Part shown: one piece after another, positions 13,593-22,754 of the stretch
Numbering within the stretch: position 1 is the stretch's first letter
Layout: each line of letters starts with the position of its first letter
Virus record (IMG/VR): IMGVR_UViG_3300025655_000311
Span: 1 to 22,906 of that record
Source of the DNA: a virus
Direction: 5' to 3' (one strand)
DNA length: 22,906 nucleotides
The notes under the pieces: generated by a model
Database searches by the model: none
Seen by the model: the letters and a program-made list of their open reading frames with translations, nothing else
Told to the model about the DNA's origin: nothing
Program-made: the position numbers and the translations under genes

Positions 13593-14357
13593 ATGGCTAA
13601 AAAAGAATTAATTAAAGATACATCTTGGGAAGTAAAAGACAGAACGTATTTACTAACTGGGATCAATAAACCGTTAACGTTAAAAATTCCATCAAGACAC
13701 AACGCAAGACACGCTTTGCTGTACTATGATGAAAGTAATAATACACAACGTGAAATAAGATATGCGACTAATCAAAATTCACCATTTAAAGACGAGCAAA
13801 ATGGAGAAGCAACATTAGGGCATATTGTTTTTAAAGAAGGAAGCTTGTTTGTTCCAAAGAAAAATCAAGTTCTTCAAAAAATATTATCGTTATATCATCC
13901 ATTAAAAGGAATTATATACTACGAATTAGATGTGGTAGAAGAGGCTAAAGATGAACTTTTAGATTTAGAATTAGAAATTGAAGCATTAAACTTAGCTCAA
14001 AACCTTGACGTAGATCAAGCTGAAGCTATAATGAGAGTTGAGATTGGATCTAAGGTGTCTGAGATGAGTTCTAAGGAACTTAAAAGAGATTTATTGTTAT
14101 TCGCTAAACAAAATCCTAAACTCTTTATTACACTGGCTAATGATGATAACGTACAATTAAGAAATTTTGCTATTAGAGCTGCTGAAGCTAGAATAATTAA
14201 ATTAGCTGACGATCAAAGAACATTTATGTGGGCTTCTAATGGTAGAAAACTAATGACGGTTCCTTTTGATGAAAACCCATACTCAGCTATGGCTTCATTC
14301 TTCAAAACGGACGAAGGAATACAAGTATTCCAGTCTATAGAGAAAAAACTCTCTTAA
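13593..14357 (+). CDS. Conserved phage structural-region protein (254 aa)
   Basis: A 254-aa, charged protein with no domain I can name. It begins MAKKELIKDTSWEVKDRTYLL, has a beta-rich first half (PLTLKIPSRHNARHALLYYDE, YATNQNSPF, GHIVFKEGSLFVPKKN), then helices (LQKILSLYHPLKGIIYYELD; DELLDLELEIEALNLAQNLDVDQAEAIMRVEIGSKVSEMSSKELKRDLLLFAKQNP). The end holds DDQRTFMWASNGRKLMTVPFDENPYSAMASFFKTDEG. I recall close relatives placed after the major capsid gene in marine flavophages, always uncharacterised. It is separated by intrinsic terminators on both sides, so it may be transcribed by itself. A capsid decoration, head-completion or regulatory role is possible. Its start follows ttttattatattATG. 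Confidence 0.78.
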   Translation: MAKKELIKDTSWEVKDRTYLLTGINKPLTLKIPSRHNARHALLYYDESNNTQREIRYATNQNSPFKDEQNGEATLGHIVFKEGSLFVPKKNQVLQKILSLYHPLKGIIYYELDVVEEAKDELLDLELEIEALNLAQNLDVDQAEAIMRVEIGSKVSEMSSKELKRDLLLFAKQNPKLFITLANDDNVQLRNFAIRAAEARIIKLADDQRTFMWASNGRKLMTVPFDENPYSAMASFFKTDEGIQVFQSIEKKLS

Positions 14358-14370
14358 CATGTAATATTAT

Positions 14371-14400
14371 AAAGGGAGGTGTAATGCCTCCTTTTATTTT
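14371..14400 (+). terminator. Intrinsic terminator after the 254-aa gene
   Basis: AAAGGGAGG (14371-14379) pairs with CCTCCTTTT (14387-14395) through nine pairs including one G-T wobble. The loop is TGTAATG. The tail ttttatttt completes a classical Rho-independent terminator, 13 bases after the stop codon. The GGGAGG here is part of the stem and lies about 35 bases from the next start, so it is not its ribosome binding site. Confidence 0.85.
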
Positions 14401-14414
14401 AATAAAAATAACAA

Positions 14415-15167
14415 ATGGCTATAAATGTAAATACAGTATATCAAACTGTCTTAATGATACTTAACAAAGAACAGCGTGGTTATATGACGCCAACTGAGTT
14501 TAACAAAATATCTACACAAGTTCAGTTAGAAATATTTGAAAAGTATTTTGATGATCTAAATCAGCAACTACGTGTTCCTCAAGCGGATACAGATTACGCT
14601 GATAGACAAGAAAATATAGATGAAAAAATAGCTATTTTCAAAACATTTGGTGACGCTACTTATGTCACTCAAAACGCAAACCTTTCTTATTTTACTTTAC
14701 CATCTACTGATAGCTATGGAGACGCCGTTTCTTTTTATAGAATGGGTAATGTTATGTATGATAACGAAAAAATAGTACAAAGATTAGATCGACATGAATT
14801 CTCTTACGTTAATAGATCTAAATTAACTAAACCAACCACTTTAAATCCTGTGTATCTTTACGAGAATCAAAAACTTTTTGTAAAGCCAACAAGTATAACT
14901 AGTAATATACAAGTTGATTATGTTAGAAAACCTAAAGACGTTATATGGGGATTTACAACAGGTAATTTAGGTCAATATATTTGGGATGAAAATCCATACA
15001 CGGGTATTGGTTCTACTGGATCTGTTAATTTTGAATTACATGAATCGGAACAATCTGAAGTAATACTTAAAATATTAATATACGCTGGTATAGTTATAAG
15101 AGATCCTCAAATAGTACAAGCAGCTGCAGCTCAAGTTCAAGCTGATGAAATAAATAAAAAAAGTTAA
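14415..15167 (+). CDS. Putative head-tail connector / neck protein (250 aa)
   Basis: A 250-aa protein that follows the capsid block and opens the neck/tail block. It starts AINVNTVYQTVLMILNKEQRGYMTPTEFNKISTQVQLEIFEKYFDDLNQQLR, a helical region that I recall as the conserved start of a structural protein in marine Bacteroidota phages. A beta-rich middle follows (NLSYFTLPSTDSYGDAVSFYRMGNVMYDNEKIVQRLDRHEFSYV, then LNPVYLYENQKLFVKPTSITSNIQVDYVRKPKDVIWGF). The end is helical and Ala/Gln-rich (VIRDPQIVQAAAAQVQADEINKKS). Position, size and mixed fold fit a ring protein of the neck, comparable to the connector proteins of P22-like and crAss-like podoviruses. The assignment rests on context. Confidence 0.75.
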   Translation: MAINVNTVYQTVLMILNKEQRGYMTPTEFNKISTQVQLEIFEKYFDDLNQQLRVPQADTDYADRQENIDEKIAIFKTFGDATYVTQNANLSYFTLPSTDSYGDAVSFYRMGNVMYDNEKIVQRLDRHEFSYVNRSKLTKPTTLNPVYLYENQKLFVKPTSITSNIQVDYVRKPKDVIWGFTTGNLGQYIWDENPYTGIGSTGSVNFELHESEQSEVILKILIYAGIVIRDPQIVQAAAAQVQADEINKKS

Positions 15168-15173
15168 AAACAA

Positions 15174-16397
15174 ATGGCTAAACCTAATAACGGCTTAATA
15201 ACCGAAACCAATGCTCAATACTACGCTGGTTCTCAGACATTTGTCGCTAATGGCGTTAATAATTCTTTTACAACAACTTTTAATACAGACTTAGTTTTTG
15301 GTAATTATAGTCCAAGTGGATCTGGATATAACTTAAATAACTTTAAACTTTACGCTAGTTCAACCGGAAGTCCAAATACTTTTCAAGAGTTTGTAAACGA
15401 ATATACCGTTTCAAATAACGTTATAACTATAACCGAAGTACCTAATCAAGATACTTGGTTTGTTGTTCAGTTGTTAAATGAATATGGTGGAGATTATGGA
15501 GATAGAAAGGCTTTAGGCAGAACGGTTGAAGAAAACTATGGAGGATATTCTTATACTACATTAGAAGATGTTATAACTAATTTCATGGTTGGTTACGTTG
15601 GTCCTGGCAAACTTATTCCAAGTGCTAAAACAACTGATGTAATGTTTTTTGCTAAAAGAGGACTTCAAGAGTTTAGTTATGATACATTAAGAAGTATAAG
15701 AAAGCAAGAGCTTACTATTCCTTCTAATTTAAGTATACCTTTACCACAAGATTATGTTAACTATGTGAACGTTTCTTGGATAGATAGCCAAGGTATTAAA
15801 CACATTATATATCCAACTACTTTAACTTCAAACCCTTATTCTACGCCAACACAAGATAGTAAAGGTGTTGCTTTGCAAGATAGTGATTTTGAAAACATAG
15901 AAGGAACATCTATCGTAGAAGAAAGATGGAAAAACAATGACTATAAAGATTTAAAGAATGCTGAAAGTAATTTAACTGGATTACTTCTTTCTGATGGATT
16001 AGGATATATTGGAATGTATGGTGATAATTATTTTGGTCAAAGATATGGTTTACAACCAGAAACAGCTCAAATAAACGGATGGTTTACTATAAACGATAGA
16101 GATGGTAAAATGTCTTTTTCAAGTGATTTGGCTGACAAAGTAATTATATTAGAATATATTACAGATGGTTTAGCTTATGATAGTGATATGAAAATACCTA
16201 AGTTAGCTGAAGAAGCTTTGTATGCTCATATAAGTCATGCTATTATAGCTTCAAGAATAAATCAACCAGAATATGTAGTACAACGTTTAAGACGAGAAAG
16301 AAGTGCTAAATTAAGAAATGCAAAAATTAGATTATCAAATATAAAACTAAATGAGTTTGTTCAAATAGCAAGAGGTAAATCTAAGTTTATTAAATAG
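15174..16397 (+). CDS. Putative neck/tail ring protein (407 aa)
   Basis: A 407-aa structural protein between the connector-like gene and the giant tail gene. The N-terminal 100 or so residues look like a beta domain (AQYYAGSQTFVANGVNNSFTTTFNTDLVFG). The middle starts with RTVEENYGGYSYTTLEDVITNFMVGYVGPGKLI, then DVMFFAKRGLQEFSYDTLRSIRKQELTIPSNLSIPLPQDYVNYVNVSWID. The last pattern (a helix with rGlqefsyd followed by lPqDYVnyv-vswiD) matches ring or tail-tube-adaptor proteins that I know from crAss-like and flavophage genomes. The C-terminus is helical and basic (EYVVQRLRRERSAKLRNAKIRLSNIKLNEFVQIARGKSKFIK). It starts six bases after the previous stop, at an ATG behind an A-run, and is probably cotranscribed with the next genes. 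Confidence 0.78.
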   Translation: MAKPNNGLITETNAQYYAGSQTFVANGVNNSFTTTFNTDLVFGNYSPSGSGYNLNNFKLYASSTGSPNTFQEFVNEYTVSNNVITITEVPNQDTWFVVQLLNEYGGDYGDRKALGRTVEENYGGYSYTTLEDVITNFMVGYVGPGKLIPSAKTTDVMFFAKRGLQEFSYDTLRSIRKQELTIPSNLSIPLPQDYVNYVNVSWIDSQGIKHIIYPTTLTSNPYSTPTQDSKGVALQDSDFENIEGTSIVEERWKNNDYKDLKNAESNLTGLLLSDGLGYIGMYGDNYFGQRYGLQPETAQINGWFTINDRDGKMSFSSDLADKVIILEYITDGLAYDSDMKIPKLAEEALYAHISHAIIASRINQPEYVVQRLRRERSAKLRNAKIRLSNIKLNEFVQIARGKSKFIK

Positions 16398-16405
16398 TAA
16401 ATTAA

Positions 16406-19400
16406 ATGGCAGAAGTTAAAAATGCTTTCATTAAGTCTAAAATGAATAAAGACCTGGATGACAGATTGTTACCTCCAGGTGAATATCGTGATGGACAAAA
16501 TATACAAGTTAGCAAATCAGAAGGCGAAGACGTTGGTGCTTTAGAAAACGCTGTTGGTAATTTACCAGCTGTTAATTCTACAGATGAAAACGTAGATTTT
16601 AGTGTTTTAGCTGGTTTAACCTCTGGAACTTTAAAGTCTATAGGTGTATATGCTGATACAAACTCTTCAACTATATATGTGTTTTTAACTGATTACACTG
16701 AAGAATCTATAAACAACATAACCTATTCTCCTACAGCTAATAACTATATTTATTCTTATAATACACTTACTTTAAAAACTAGCAAATTAGTTGAAGGATC
16801 TTTTTTAAATTTCTCAACAACTAATCCGATATATGGTATAAATGTTTTAGAAAATTTATTATTTTGGACTGATAATAGAAATCAACCTAGAAAAATAAAT
16901 TTAGATTTAGCTAATGATGGTCTTTATTATACTTCAGAAGATTTAATATCTGTAGCAAAATATAATCCTTATCAAACTATAAATTTATATTATAATGCTC
17001 CAGAACTAAACGGAGCTCCAGCTAGCTCTTATCAAGACGTAACATCGGAATTTCTTCCAGACGGAACAACTGCAAATCCTTTTTACAATCCCAACTGGCC
17101 TGGAGACAAAGATTATTTAGAAGACAAGTTTGTTACTTTTAGTTATAGGTTTAAATTCACAGATGGAGAATATTCTATAATGGCTCCATTTACTCAAGAA
17201 GCGTTTATTCCAAAACAAGATGGTTATTTTTTAGGTAATACAGATGAAGATTCTGATGAACTAGCTACATATAGAAATACCGTTGTATCTTTTATGGAAA
17301 ATAAAGTTAATAACATAAAACTTTTTATTCCACTACCTTATCAAGCTAACTTATTAAACAGTAAACTTGGTGTTGAAGCTATAGATATTCTTTACAAAGA
17401 ATCTGATTCTTTATCGGTTAAAGTTTTAGATACCGTTCCTAATTCTATTTTTTCATTTACAGATGATAAACAAACGCCAAATAATAGTTTACAGTATAAC
17501 TACGATTACCAATCAAGAAAACCATATAAAACACTTCCAGAAAGTGAAATAATAAGAGTATATGATAAAGTACCTGTTAGGGCTTTTGGTCAAGAGGTAA
17601 TAAGTAATAGAATAGTATATAGTAATTTTCAAGATAAACATACTCCACCAGAAACGATGGACTATGACGTTGCTGTAACCGCTAAAGATGAATTTAATTT
17701 AAATGGAAACAAAGCAACTTGGACTACTAGCTCTGTAGAATATCCAATGCATAGTGTAAAGCAAAACCGTAATTATCAAATTGGTTTTGTTTTATCTGAC
17801 AGGTATGGTAGACAATCAACAACAATACTTTCTTCAGTAAATTCAGAAACAAAAATAGATGAAAATATTACGTTTGGTGGATCTACTTTCTTTCATCCGT
17901 ATACTGCTAATCCAGGTCCTGGAAACAACTCTGTGAACAGTTGGGCTGGAGACTCTTTAAAAGTTTTAGTAAACCAAGGTATACCTTCTGATACGCCAAA
18001 TTTAAGCACTGGTTGGCCTGGCTTATATAATGGAGACGTAAATAGTCAAGATTACAATCCATTAGGTTGGTATTCTTATAAAATAGTTGTAAAGCAAACA
18101 GAGCAAGAATATTATAATGTATATTTGCCCGGTATATTAAACGGTTATCCAGATGTGGCGTCAAACGCAGTTCAACCTGATCCATTAAACACTATAGCTT
18201 ATATAACTTTAATAGGTGACAATATAAATAAAGTTCCTAGAAATTTAACAGAAGTAGGTCCAGAACAAAGACAATACGGTAGTTCAATACAGTTGTATGG
18301 TAGAGTAACACCTAATTACGTTTTAAACGCTTTACCCACTTTTACACAACCTTATTATTCTGGAACAGAATCGATGACTGTTGTTACAATAGCAGAACAA
18401 GACTTTATGTTTGCAGATTCAAAAACAGATGGTCCTTTTGGATCAGTGTATCAAACTGCATCAGATCCTTATTTAGCTAGAATATCTCAAGGAAATAATC
18501 TTACTCCAATTGGTTCTTCTCAAGTAAACAACCTTAATGCCGATTATAATATTCTTTTAGGCGTATTTGAAACAGAGCCAACAGTTTCTTTATTAGATAT
18601 ATTTTGGGAAACTTCATCAACTGGTCTTATTTCAGATTTTAATACATCGGCTGGTTTATCTGGTAATTCTGACGGTTGGTACAACTTTGAATTTAACCAA
18701 ACAGAAGCGACTATAAAAAGTCAAAGTGCTACCACTGATGCGTTCTCTCCTAAAACTTCTGGTGGTTTTAACGGCATAGTAATGCCTACTAGTCAAGTAA
18801 CTTTAGTTAGCGTTATAGACGGAGCTGGGGAAAACATAACTGCAAATTGGAGTTTGTTAAAAATAGAAACAGCTGGACAGGCTGATTCTTATAATTTGGT
18901 TGTAGAAAAACCAATGTATTTTAGTCCAGACGCATTAAAAAATACATTTACGTTTAATTTTAGAGTTAAAGATTTAACTACTGGCAATATATTTAACATG
19001 CCAATTACTAATAATAGACTAACAAATGTAGATCCAACAATAAATTATATTGAAGATCAAGTATTTCAAGGTGATAGAAACTTAAATCAAGGTTTATTTA
19101 CTCTTTCTGGTGTAAACGGATGTGTACAGCCTAATAGTACTAATACACCAACTAACGCTGGATTAACTTATCAAAAGATTAGCCAATTTCCAGAAAACCC
19201 TCCGCTTCAATTTTTATCAAACGCTGTTGTTTATGAGCCAACTGGAGATGCCAGTGGAAAATATACAGCTACTTTTCAAGTAACTGACTCCGGCGGTGGA
19301 ACCGCCCAAACAAGTGTTAATTTACTTTTTGGAGAAGAGCAAATGAATGAAGAATTTGGTGCAGCTAAAAACAGACCTTTTTTAAAGGGACTTGAATCAG

Positions 19401-20791
19401 GCGGAATATATTGGGCTTCGAATTATCAAACATGTATAAGTGAAGGTCCTATTCCAAATGCTGTAAACAATACAAATCTTGGAAGAGTAGCTTATAATAC
19501 AGAAAATCTAAACTTATCATTAAACCCAAACGCTTTAATAACAGCAAATATTGAAAGCAAAGAAGTTGACAATCTATACACTAGAGAAGGTGGTAGAGCA
19601 AATGAAATAGGTCCTGATGGCGAGCGTGAGAAATATCTTTGGAAAAATACAAACGTTAGACCAGAATATTTTACTGGTGAATCTTTAAAAAGTGATGTTA
19701 GTTTAACTTCTGGAACTGCTTATATTAAAGTTGATTTTAGTTTTAAGTCTTGGCCTAATTTAGATGCTAATCCAGCTCCTCAATATGCTGGTCCTGAAAC
19801 AACTATGAATCCTACTATTGGAGAGCAATACGGAATAGGTTGGGTTGCTTACTTACAATATAAACCTCAAGGTCAAAATAGTCAATGGCAGACAGCTGTA
19901 GACGTAGAAGGAAAAGATATTAGGTTTGGAGGTACTCAAGCTAATGGCATAAATAATAATAATTTTTCTACATCTGGCGCACTAACAAATAGCACTGAAG
20001 CTACTGGTTATCAACCTCCTGTAGCATCACATCCTTTGCCAAATAATACGAGTGTTTCTGTTAATGACATAGCTCAAGCAACGGTAGCGTATCCAAGTGA
20101 TGGAAGACCAAATACGTCTGTTTTGTCAAAGGTATTTGTTTTTGGTAAAGATCAAAAATATGAACAAACTCCAGATAAGTTTGGAGAATACAGACTTTTA
20201 ATTAAATTTCCCCAATCATTAGCGGGCGGATTAAGAGATAGTGCTAATACAAATATAATTGTTCCTTGGCCAACAACACTGCAAGACGATTTAGATTATC
20301 AATTTTTTGCAGTAGCAGGAAGAGAGTTTGTTCAGAATAATGTTAGAGTAAATTTATCGTTTGGTGATTTTTATTATGCTAATAGTGACAATAGCTTTTC
20401 GTACTTTGTTTCTGCAAGTGGTAAGCCAGATAGTTCGTCTGCCGCTATAGACACGCCGTTTAAAGAAGTTTTTGCTAGAGAATGGTCTCATAAATATATA
20501 ACTGAACTATATGAAGATGCTGCTTTAACTATACCTTGGGTTCCTAATTTAACTAATGGTAACTGGTTTAGTTATTCTGGAACTGCGGATAATGACGGAC
20601 AAGGCGAAGTTCCTTTTAATGTAGCTAATGGTTCTGAAAATTCTTTTATTAATGGTATTAATTCAGGATTTACATCTATTGGAAATTCAACACTTATTTC
20701 AAACAGAAGATGGGTTGCTCAATTTGATGAAAACGGTAAAAAACTAAAAGGAACTGCTATACCTTCAACAGGTAATGTAGGTAATTTATAA
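16406..20791 (+). CDS. Giant gp10-like tail/stabilization protein, N-terminal part (1461 aa)
   Basis: The largest gene in the window. Residues 10-52 carry the signature KSKMNKDLDDRLLPPGEYRDGQNIQVSKSEGEDVGALENAVGN, typical of P22 gp10-like tail accessory and crAss-like 'stabilization' proteins. Around 388-480 is the second family block: VPVRAFGQEVISNRIVYSNFQDKHTPP and HSVKQNRNYQIGFVLSDRYGRQS. At about 597-634 it reads IAYITLIGDNINKVPRNLTEVGPEQRQYGSSIQLYGRV, and at about 730 LLDIFWETSSTGLISD. From about 790 to 975 the sequence resembles Ig- or cadherin-like beta domains (VTDSGGGTAQTSVNLLFG). The rest is Asn/Gly/Thr-rich beta sequence without a family I know. The second half of the usual gp10 architecture is missing here and appears as the next gene. 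Confidence 0.83.
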   Translation: MAEVKNAFIKSKMNKDLDDRLLPPGEYRDGQNIQVSKSEGEDVGALENAVGNLPAVNSTDENVDFSVLAGLTSGTLKSIGVYADTNSSTIYVFLTDYTEESINNITYSPTANNYIYSYNTLTLKTSKLVEGSFLNFSTTNPIYGINVLENLLFWTDNRNQPRKINLDLANDGLYYTSEDLISVAKYNPYQTINLYYNAPELNGAPASSYQDVTSEFLPDGTTANPFYNPNWPGDKDYLEDKFVTFSYRFKFTDGEYSIMAPFTQEAFIPKQDGYFLGNTDEDSDELATYRNTVVSFMENKVNNIKLFIPLPYQANLLNSKLGVEAIDILYKESDSLSVKVLDTVPNSIFSFTDDKQTPNNSLQYNYDYQSRKPYKTLPESEIIRVYDKVPVRAFGQEVISNRIVYSNFQDKHTPPETMDYDVAVTAKDEFNLNGNKATWTTSSVEYPMHSVKQNRNYQIGFVLSDRYGRQSTTILSSVNSETKIDENITFGGSTFFHPYTANPGPGNNSVNSWAGDSLKVLVNQGIPSDTPNLSTGWPGLYNGDVNSQDYNPLGWYSYKIVVKQTEQEYYNVYLPGILNGYPDVASNAVQPDPLNTIAYITLIGDNINKVPRNLTEVGPEQRQYGSSIQLYGRVTPNYVLNALPTFTQPYYSGTESMTVVTIAEQDFMFADSKTDGPFGSVYQTASDPYLARISQGNNLTPIGSSQVNNLNADYNILLGVFETEPTVSLLDIFWETSSTGLISDFNTSAGLSGNSDGWYNFEFNQTEATIKSQSATTDAFSPKTSGGFNGIVMPTSQVTLVSVIDGAGENITANWSLLKIETAGQADSYNLVVEKPMYFSPDALKNTFTFNFRVKDLTTGNIFNMPITNNRLTNVDPTINYIEDQVFQGDRNLNQGLFTLSGVNGCVQPNSTNTPTNAGLTYQKISQFPENPPLQFLSNAVVYEPTGDASGKYTATFQVTDSGGGTAQTSVNLLFGEEQMNEEFGAAKNRPFLKGLESGGIYWASNYQTCISEGPIPNAVNNTNLGRVAYNTENLNLSLNPNALITANIESKEVDNLYTREGGRANEIGPDGEREKYLWKNTNVRPEYFTGESLKSDVSLTSGTAYIKVDFSFKSWPNLDANPAPQYAGPETTMNPTIGEQYGIGWVAYLQYKPQGQNSQWQTAVDVEGKDIRFGGTQANGINNNNFSTSGALTNSTEATGYQPPVASHPLPNNTSVSVNDIAQATVAYPSDGRPNTSVLSKVFVFGKDQKYEQTPDKFGEYRLLIKFPQSLAGGLRDSANTNIIVPWPTTLQDDLDYQFFAVAGREFVQNNVRVNLSFGDFYYANSDNSFSYFVSASGKPDSSSAAIDTPFKEVFAREWSHKYITELYEDAALTIPWVPNLTNGNWFSYSGTADNDGQGEVPFNVANGSENSFINGINSGFTSIGNSTLISNRRWVAQFDENGKKLKGTAIPSTGNVGNL

Positions 20792-20805
20792 GTGATAATA
20801 TTAAT

Positions 20806-22272
20806 ATGGGAGTAATTGAAGTTAAATATTTCAACAGTTTTATACTGAGAAAAACATTAAACTCATCCGGCGAACTTACGTGGAATGGATCTAGAGGTGA
20901 TGGAACATATCCTCAAATACCAAACTATGAAAGTGTACCAGCAGAAACGAGAGATAAAAACTGGTTTGTTGAAGAATCTAGAATTAGAGGTGGATATAAC
21001 AATACTTCTATAGAGTTCGGTGTTAAAGCTTATTTAGTTGAAAACGAGCCAAATGCACAACGTAGATTAAATTCTATGATATATTCTGGTATATTTAACT
21101 CAAGAACTGGTGTTAATGATACTAATGTTTTTTCTGTTGGAGAAGACATTACAAAAAGTGTAAACCCAGCAAACGGCTCAATACAAAGAATATACGCTGA
21201 AAATACAAACTTAACTATATTTCAAGAATCTAAAATAAGTAGAGCACTTATAGATAAAGATGCTATATACTCAGCTGAAGGCGGTGGAACAGTAACTTCA
21301 TCTAATTTAGTTATTGGAGCTATTCAGCCTTATGCAGGTAATTTTGGTATAAGTAAAAACCCAGAAAGCTTTGCTGTTTATGGTTATAGAAAATACTTTA
21401 CAGACAAAGACAGAAATGCCGTTTTAAGGCTTTCTAACGATGGTTTAACTGAAATATCTAATTATGGTATGTCAGACTTTTTTAGAGATCAGTTAAGCGC
21501 GTTAAATCAAACAAATCCTATTAAAGCTGGTAAAGCAGTAGGTGGTTGGGATATACACAATAAGCAATATACTTTATCTTTACAACCAGCATCTGGAGGT
21601 TATTCAACGGTTTCTTTTGATGATGATATAAAAGGATTCCCAAGCTTTTTTAGTTACAAACCGGATCAATCTATTAGCTTAAAAAACAAATATTACACTA
21701 TGAAAGATGGTGTTTTATATGTACACTATGGTTCAAATGCAAAAAGAGCTAATTTTTATGGACAACAGTATTCATCTAAAGTAACATTCTTGTTGAATCC
21801 CAAAGTTAGCATGTCTAAAGTATTTAAGACTGTTAACTACGAAGGTGGAAACGGATGGCAAGTTGATAGTTTTAAATCCGATATTACAGGAATAAATAGT
21901 ATTGGAACTCCTGAAAGAATAGAAACAAATCCAGCTACAGATAATGCAGCTTGGCAAAACGGAACAAGAGATTCTTCTACAGTTGTATATAGTTATAATC
22001 AAGGATCTTATGATAATTACGGGAATGAATATCCAGCAAGGTTGATTCCACCTATAAACCACGCTGGATTTACCCGTAAAGAAAATAAATATATGGCAAA
22101 CCTTATAAACAATAGTCCTGCAGCAGCTGGTGAAGTTGTTTGGGGAGCTTCAATGACTGGTATAAAAGGTCATTACGCAACGGTAACTATGTCTACTGAC
22201 AATGTAACTGATGTAGGCGGTATGAAAGAATTATTTGCGGTCTCTTCTGATTATATAGAGTCGTCATATTAA
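20806..22272 (+). CDS. gp10-like tail/stabilization protein, C-terminal part (488 aa)
   Basis: A 488-aa tail protein beginning 14 bases after the giant gene. Residues about 95-235 hold the C-terminal signature of the same gp10-like family: YSGIFNSRTGVNDTNVFSV, then VNPANGSIQRIYAENTNLTIFQESKISRAL, EGGGTVTSSNLVIGAIQPYAGNFGISKNPESFAVYGYRKYFTDKDRNAVLRLSNDGLTEISNYGMSDFFRDQL. In the relatives I recall, this block lies in one protein with the MNKDLD...GEYRD block. Later parts (GWDIHNKQYTLSL, FPSFFSYKPDQSISLKNKYYTMKDGVLYVHYG) fit a beta-propeller-like repeat. It should assemble with the 1461-aa protein in the tail hub. The start was chosen at 20806 because the preceding frame is closed by stop codons and an A/T leader precedes it. 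Confidence 0.82.
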   Translation: MGVIEVKYFNSFILRKTLNSSGELTWNGSRGDGTYPQIPNYESVPAETRDKNWFVEESRIRGGYNNTSIEFGVKAYLVENEPNAQRRLNSMIYSGIFNSRTGVNDTNVFSVGEDITKSVNPANGSIQRIYAENTNLTIFQESKISRALIDKDAIYSAEGGGTVTSSNLVIGAIQPYAGNFGISKNPESFAVYGYRKYFTDKDRNAVLRLSNDGLTEISNYGMSDFFRDQLSALNQTNPIKAGKAVGGWDIHNKQYTLSLQPASGGYSTVSFDDDIKGFPSFFSYKPDQSISLKNKYYTMKDGVLYVHYGSNAKRANFYGQQYSSKVTFLLNPKVSMSKVFKTVNYEGGNGWQVDSFKSDITGINSIGTPERIETNPATDNAAWQNGTRDSSTVVYSYNQGSYDNYGNEYPARLIPPINHAGFTRKENKYMANLINNSPAAAGEVVWGASMTGIKGHYATVTMSTDNVTDVGGMKELFAVSSDYIESSY

Positions 22273-22282
22273 ATTAAATTAA

Positions 22283-22738
22283 ATGGAATTAACTAATAAA
22301 AAAAAAGCGGAAATAGCTAATAAGCTTAACTTTAGACAAAATTTATCTAAAATAGAAGACGCAATATGCAAACATCCATCTTCTATAACTGGAGACGATT
22401 TTGAAGCAAAGAATCCTACAAAAAGTACATTTGTTGGTGGGTGTTACATAAGAGAAATATTCATGCCTGCCGATCAAATAATAACAACTAAAATACACAA
22501 AAAAGATCATCCTTTTTTCGTGTTAAGTGGTAAAATAATAGTTATTTCTGAAAAAGGTAAACAAGAGATAACAGGTCCTTATCATGGAATAACTAGAGCT
22601 GGTACAAAAAGATTAATTAGCGTTATTGAAGATTGCGTTTTTATAACAGTTCATGCTACAAATAAATTAACGATAGAAGAGGTAACTAAAGAAGTAATAG
22701 CAGAGGATTTTGATGATCCGTTGGTTGCTTTAAAATAA
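22283..22738 (+). CDS. Small cupin-like phage protein (151 aa)
   Basis: A 151-aa protein. The N-terminal third is helical and basic (NKKKAEIANKLNFRQNLSKIEDAICKHP). The rest has a jelly-roll pattern: GGCYIREIFMPADQIITTKIHKKDHPFFVLSGKIIVISEKGKQEITGPYHGITRAGTKRLISVIEDCVFITVHATNK. This matches the two cupin motifs in spacing: IHKKDHPFFVLSGKIIV for motif 1, with His 73 and His 77 as likely metal ligands, and EDCVFITVHA for motif 2. A Cys/Asp-rich acid C-terminus follows. I recall such cupins beside tail genes in marine phages, without function. It could be a virion-associated sugar- or metal-binding protein. Start is ATG after attaaattaaattaa. Confidence 0.78.
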   Translation: MELTNKKKAEIANKLNFRQNLSKIEDAICKHPSSITGDDFEAKNPTKSTFVGGCYIREIFMPADQIITTKIHKKDHPFFVLSGKIIVISEKGKQEITGPYHGITRAGTKRLISVIEDCVFITVHATNKLTIEEVTKEVIAEDFDDPLVALK

Positions 22739-22754
22739 AACAATAAAGTTTGTT

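Noticed and set aside
22265-22282. attaaattaaattaa tandem repeat before the cupin gene
   Set aside because: A short A/T repeat of three units in a leader; a common leader composition here.
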